Source: Fallopia convolvulus (lineage: Eukaryota; Streptophyta; Magnoliopsida; Caryophyllales; Polygonaceae). From it: a stretch of 64,000 nt of DNA. Of this stretch, positions 58,621 through 64,000 are shown piece after piece. The notes beneath the pieces are model-generated. The model was not told the DNA's origin and did not search any database. It saw only the letters and a list, made by a program, of their open reading frames with translations. Numbering within the stretch: the first letter of the stretch is position 1; each line of letters begins with the position of its first letter. The DNA lies in assembly GCA_964016875.1 (NCBI GenBank), contig OZ024724.1:51896438-51960437 (forward strand), in the 5' to 3' direction. The translations under genes and the position numbers were made by a program.

Positions 58621-61600
58621 GAGATAGATCCCATTTGGGTTAGTTTGGGCTGAACTTTAGACCCATAAGTCAAGAATTAGTCCATCAGATTTTTTTTATT
58701 ATAAGAAAAGGAGGAGAAGCCCAAATCCGTCCATCTTGATTCACATGCCCTTTTTTCCACTCTTGTTACCTTTCGGTATATTTCCCGACTCGTATTTTAA
58801 TTACTATCTTTTTAAAAAATTATTTCAATATATAAATAACTTTTATTTAAAAATATTTGAATAAATGAATAATTCAAACTTTACAAAGTTTAAGAAAATG
58901 TGATACGAGAAATAAATACATAAGGTCTTTGAATGCATGAGGCCTCTCCAACTATGATCTTCTATCTGAATAAAGTCTTTGCTAAAATAAAATCCATAAA
59001 TTGTTAACTTCTTCTTTCCTCACTAAGCTTTGTAGTGGTCCAACTATGATCTTCGTTCAAGTATAATTTTTTTAAAACCTTTCTTCTTCTTCTCCGACCT
59101 TAATCCTTTGCATTGACTCTCCAATTCTACTTCCAAGAATATCTGATGTGCCGTATACAAACGGTGGACACCAACCAGCCATGCAAGGCAAAAAGGTGGT
59201 CAGCTTAGTCTAATGAAGACTAAGCAAGTTGAGAATTTGACTGATTTGTACGATCGTGACTAAACTATTAACATCAAAACCCGAATATAATCGGTCGATG
59301 ATCCAATGCTTAGCAGTTCCATCCGAAATAAAATGAGGCATGCTTATACAAGAGATGAGATACCATAGCTTGTGATAACATAACGAAACGCGGAAGTATG
59401 AACAATTGATGAGAACTTATACAAATCACATGACTTTGAAAAACATCCATCGACTAATCAGATTGACTTAATCAGATTGACTTAATCAAAGTTTGATTAA
59501 GAATCATTCTTAAACGGGAGAAAGAATGATTTTCCAAATGTACTGACCATTTTGGTAAATTAATGTGCCTAACACACTTATGTTATATTACTTTCAAAAT
59601 GTCACACATTCAAGTTGGTAGTTTTTAGTCGGCTCGAACTACTGCCGATAGAAAACAACACTACCGAGGTTAGATGGCCTGTTTCATCCTTGAACATTGG
59701 GTAGCACAGGTCCTGATGCTGTTGAGATCAAAGACTTGTTTCATCCATAATCACTCACCCATACATATTAATTAATGCACTTAGTTATGGTGCAAAGACA
59801 CCCTCCAACGTCAGCGTAGAGCGAGCCATGGTCATGCCCTTAGTATTAGGGGATCAATATTGATACTACCTAAAATGAGCTTTAAAGAGACGCTTCAAAG
59901 ACTAAGCTCACATCCTTAAACTAACTTAATTCACAACAATAGGGATGTTCTACAAACCAAGTTCCCATCCCTAATCTGGAACTAACTTAATTCACATCAA
60001 TTTCTCAACATGAGACAACTAAACACACATGGTCACACACAATGGACTTAAATCCACTTCTAATGTGAAACTGAATAAATAGCAACACGGTCATTATCTC
60101 TAATAGAATAACAACCAATCATATTTCAATTCCTCATTTAATAACAATAATTAAGATAGAATCGTTCACTTGCCTTATACGAGATAGGTTATCTTAGGCA
60201 AATCGTTCACATCTCGAATGACATGCATCCCTTACTTAGATTCGGGTTCTACCAAAAAAGAAAAGAGAAATAAGTTATAATTAATTTATTTCTAATTTAA
60301 GGTTAATTGATACAAATTCTTATGTCCTTATAATAATTAGTTAAGGACTTGCTTGATTTAAACCGGCTTTATAACGTAATCGATTAAAATCGAGCTTTTT
60401 GAGATTTAATATGAAAACCCGAATTCAAATGATCTTATAATAAAATCTTTCTATAATATAAGTCAAGCTCAAAAGACAAAAATTCTAGCAACATGCCTTT
60501 CGGGATTTGCTTGTGCACAATTCGAGGTGACATGTAAAATTATGCAACACGTAAAATGATGTAACACATGGATCAAAACGTTCCATTGAAATCCAATGGC
60601 ATGTATACTGAAACAACCCCGAGTCCACTCAACATTCCCTTATCATTTTCCCTTTCCCTTTTTCTTTCAATTTAAACCACTAAAACTTCGAAAAATTTAA
60701 TGAGTGATGAGCTAACTTCTTGATGGCTATCGACTTCATCTGCCATATGTTTGTGGAGATTCAAGCAACAGTTGGAAGTCCTCATCACAGTCTTTCTACT
60801 GTTGGCAACAAATCCTTAAGTGATTGAGGGGAGACTGATAACGAAGGCGACAAAAATCACTCGTCGAATATAAAATTCTGGAAAATGCAAAAGTCGTCGT
60901 CCTCTATTTAGACGAGCAGATCGCGACTTTCAATCGAGATTTTGAATGGCTTAGACTAAGAGAAAATTAATGGGTATATAATGTTTCGAAGGATTTTCCA
61001 TGAGAATTTCAAATTTGGATTAAATTTTGGGATTGGATTCAAGGATTTGGAGAATTTTGAGGTTGAATTGCTCGATGTATAAGCTATGGTTTTGGTTATT
61101 TCGTGAGAAAAATCGAGTAATTTAAGCCCTTATTTATTGGGATTTTGATTTTTAGGGCTCAAGTAAAGGAAGATCTACAACTTCCTTTCAGGAATTGGCC
61201 ACAATTGTGGCTTAGTTTGATCCAAATTCATATTTGAATGAAGAAGGAAATAAGAGACGAAAAGAAAGACATAAAACACATAATCTTTTAAAATATGGTA
61301 TATTGAAGAGATGAAAGTTTTATAACAAAAAACCCCTTATTTTTCTTATTCTTTTGAAATATAGAAAATCATTGAAATTATTAATCATTTATTATAGAAT
61401 AATACTTTTTAATTCCGTTATCATATTATAACGAAAATTAAATGCTCATCCATTTATTTATTTTATAAGACTTATAAATATGACCATATGGGTAAGATCC
61501 AAAATGACATAATGACTATTATAAGTTATTATTTATATTTTCTTATCCTTTTAAGAAAAAAATCCTTTATTAGAGTGTAATAAAGGGAGGATAAATTACA

Positions 61601-62040
61601 ATATACCCCTTCTAATTAAAAAGAGAGCTTATTAAAAAGACCGATTACCGAACAAAACCTTACTCATTTCTTGAATATGTAAAAAGTATTAAAAGTATAT
61701 TATATTTTCTTATATATAAGAAAATGAATTCGATGTATTTGATAGGCAATAGACTTGATAGATTGAGAGGTCAGAAAATCAATAGCTAAACAAACATGTA
61801 AGAAGATACAACAAGCAAAAACTCCAAACATACAAGTGAGAGACTTGACATGCAATCAAAAGGCTCAAAAGAACCTCGAAGGTCAAAAAACCCTTCTATT
61901 TTATTAAGATACCATGTGACAATTTTAAAATAAAAATTCGAGGACTTTGTTATTTATTTATAAACGTTCTTTCTAATGTGTGTCAATGGCATACATTAAT
62001 AAGTTGAATTTGAAAAGAATATATAAACTATTTTCCAAAA
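58621..62040. other. Repeat-like AT-rich DNA, no gene
   Basis: No coding region supported on either strand. Local features: 'taatcagattgact' twice in tandem (59456-59486), and a stretch at 59640-59900 with the composition of LTR DNA. 60590-61200 is likewise unassigned. Confidence 0.45.
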
Positions 62041-63010
62041 TTATAATTTATGAACCCTTATAAATATTAACTAACAAGTATTATATAATTTCTTAAAGAA
62101 ATGAGATTCAAATAATTTAAAAATAAAATAAGAAACTTTTTTTTGAAACATAGAATATGTTAGTCAAAAAGGGAATAATAGGGTAATTTTATTAAACTAT
62201 TAAATTTTTTTGTCAATGCCCTTGGAAAATTAGGATGCTCATCTATGACATCCTAGATCAGTTACAAAACTTTTTGGCAATGTAAATCAATTTCGATTTT
62301 CGAGAAGCGAATCAAGTAGTTCATAGAATTGCAACACTTGCTCATTCTCTCTCAATGGATCATATTCGAATCCACTCAATATGTAGGGTTCTCATCCAAA
62401 AGGATGTATAGGTTGGGACAACAGATAAACAATTTGTTGTTCTTAATTCCTACCTAATAAATAAAACAAGATGGATCGTTTTATGAAAATTTTCCAAAAT
62501 AATATCGTAAAACTCAATCTCAAATTATCCACAAAAGGATTTTTTTTCTTCTGATTTTTTAATTTAACTAATGCACGATTCGAGCTATTGAATTTTTGAG
62601 ATTGGAGGTTGAGAAGTGTTCTCAATTTTCTCTTGAAGGTGTGTTCTCTCCTCAACTATACCTTAAAAATTATTAGCTAAATATTATTAAATAATTTTTG
62701 AAAGAAAAGAGATTCAAATAACCTTTTTAAATAAGAAACTAGTATTTTGAAACATAATAAAATATGACGGTTTGTAGAAAAGGGACATAATACGAAGATT
62801 TTATTAAGCTATTATCTCTAACAGCTTAGAACGGTTGTAAAATTTGCTGGCATATAAATCAATGTTAGTTTTTAAAAAGTGAATCAAGTGGCTGGTAGAA
62901 TTATAAATCTTGTCCATTTATCCTCAAATCCTCAATGGATCAAATTCAGATTCACCCAAAATACCAAGTTTTCATCCGACCTTATTCTTACCTAATAAAA
63001 AAAAGAGGGG
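62041..63010. repeat. Diverged tandem duplication, unit about 600 bp
   Basis: 62041-62470 and 62660-63010 share, in order, 'gagattcaaata' (62103, 62709), 'ttttattaa(a/g)ctatta', 'gaatcaagt', 'ctcaatggatca' and 'tacctaataa' (62451, 62989). The spacing drifts from 606 to 538 bases because of indels. No ORF is conserved. Confidence 0.7.
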
Positions 63011-64000
63011 TAATTTTATAAAAACTTTCCAACATCTATACTTATACAAAGGTGAAACGATCGACACACTTCTATAGGAACAACAAAGCATACAGGTTAA
63101 ACAAGTCCATCGTGCCCCTCACGTGCTCCTTTCTCACCTCACTCCTTTCTGTCTACTTTTGTTTGGTCTTGGGCACTGCCCGTAGGAGTCGAACGGAAAT
63201 CTCATAATACTACCATGAAGTTTTAACCGCTTGACTAGATGCTCGAAGGCCACCCCTTTTATCTACTTAAAACAACAACTTCACCGCTATGTGCTCTGTA
63301 AATATTCCCTAATCCCTCTTTTGCTCATCCTCGAACCCTCTATTCTTCATCCAACCCCCTCATCCTTACCTCTCTTTTGACCAAGATAAACCATCGTCCA
63401 AAACCTTAGCTAGCTACAACACCCTACCACTTTTGTACGCGTACCCTCAACCCTGCACCAACTCACGAAGCCACTAGCTTATGTGCAATTCCACCAACGT
63501 CGGCCACAAACAGCACACCGATATCTCTTTATTTTGGTTATTCGTAAGATCGATCACCCCTTATTTTTTAAGCTAGTTGATGTCTCCCGCCACCATTGCC
63601 AAACACATTGGTACGTGGGTGACTTTATGAAAGAAATAAGGCTTCGTTTGGTATGCTATTGGAATCAAGAATCATAATAAACTAATCCTTTGACATGTTG
63701 TTTGGTATGTGATACACTCTATTTAGTATAGGTTAACTCTTGTATTTTAGGCATGATTTGAGTGTGTTTAGGTTAGTTTTGAGCATAATTGTCATATGAG
63801 GACCGAATACACGATTTGAAGAATTGCAAGAGTTTTGAAGACAAGTGTTGATTTGGAGTTGTTTTGATGCCATTTTCTTGTGATGCATCGTTCAGGAGCC
63901 ACGGGGATCGAATGAAGCTGAATTTGGTATCATTTCCTGCTGATTATTCAGAATCTCGATTCTCTTGGGTTCGACCCCTTGCTTGCTTACTATGTAGTTA
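63011..64000. other. Unassigned repeat-like DNA to window end
   Basis: No gene is supported. A C-T-rich stretch (63110-63480) contains 'ggagtcgaacggaaatctc', a phrase of the kind found in plant LTRs. The last 350 bases look like LTR sequence running off the window. Confidence 0.35.

Noticed and set aside
1..64000. Search for tRNA genes, full rRNA genes and CRISPR-like arrays
   Set aside because: Only a 5S-derived LTR segment was found; the tandem arrays here lack unique spacers.

Overview
This window is nuclear DNA of a flowering plant, almost certainly a eudicot. Evidence: intron-containing genes with GT-AG splice sites, plant-specific gene families, AT-rich intergenic DNA, and nested LTR retrotransposons primed by plant tRNAs. 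I cannot name the species.

Layout. (1) Bases 1-15000 are the gene-rich arm. It holds the 3' part of a leucine-rich-repeat receptor-like pseudokinase gene (+) and three complete minus-strand housekeeping or regulatory genes: a small mitochondrial complex I subunit (ESSS/NDUFB11 type), a seven-exon bHLH factor of the bHLH48/bHLH60 type, and a four-exon cornichon cargo receptor. The last two were assembled here from splice sites, and most of their exons are too short to appear as ORFs. (2) Bases 15000-26430 are a decay zone. It has AT-rich tandem repeats, a 1.36-kb PIF/Harbinger-like non-autonomous element with TTA target duplications, a DnaJ10-like pseudogene, F-box pseudogenes, an RNase H-like fragment, a 5S-containing (Cassandra-type) LTR, and two copies of a short two-exon gene family that I do not recognise. 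(3) Bases 26435-44765 are a nested retrotransposon block. An older, decayed Ty3/gypsy element (A, target duplication GTTAG) carries a young 10.86-kb chromovirus-like Ty3/gypsy element (B, target duplication GTCAA) inside its 3' LTR. (4) Bases 44771-50194 hold a third, truncated copy of the unknown gene family, a second copy of a GATC-rich dispersed repeat, and gene-poor DNA. (5) Bases 50195-57292 are a non-autonomous Athila-like element (C) that encodes only Gag and protease and is inserted in a Ty1/copia integrase remnant. Its LTR and its reading frame carry the same CGACCC/GGGTCG palindromes. (6) Bases 57300-64000 are repeat debris with a diverged roughly 600-bp tandem duplication and no gene I can support.

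By my hand count, LTR divergence orders the insertions: A about 1.7 percent, C about 1.1 percent, B about 0.26 percent. B is therefore youngest, as its nested position requires. The most promising unexplained item is the three-copy orphan family (23771-24319, 24926-25490, 45365-45906). The palindrome system of element C comes second. I saw no CRISPR, tRNA gene, operon or other prokaryotic feature.
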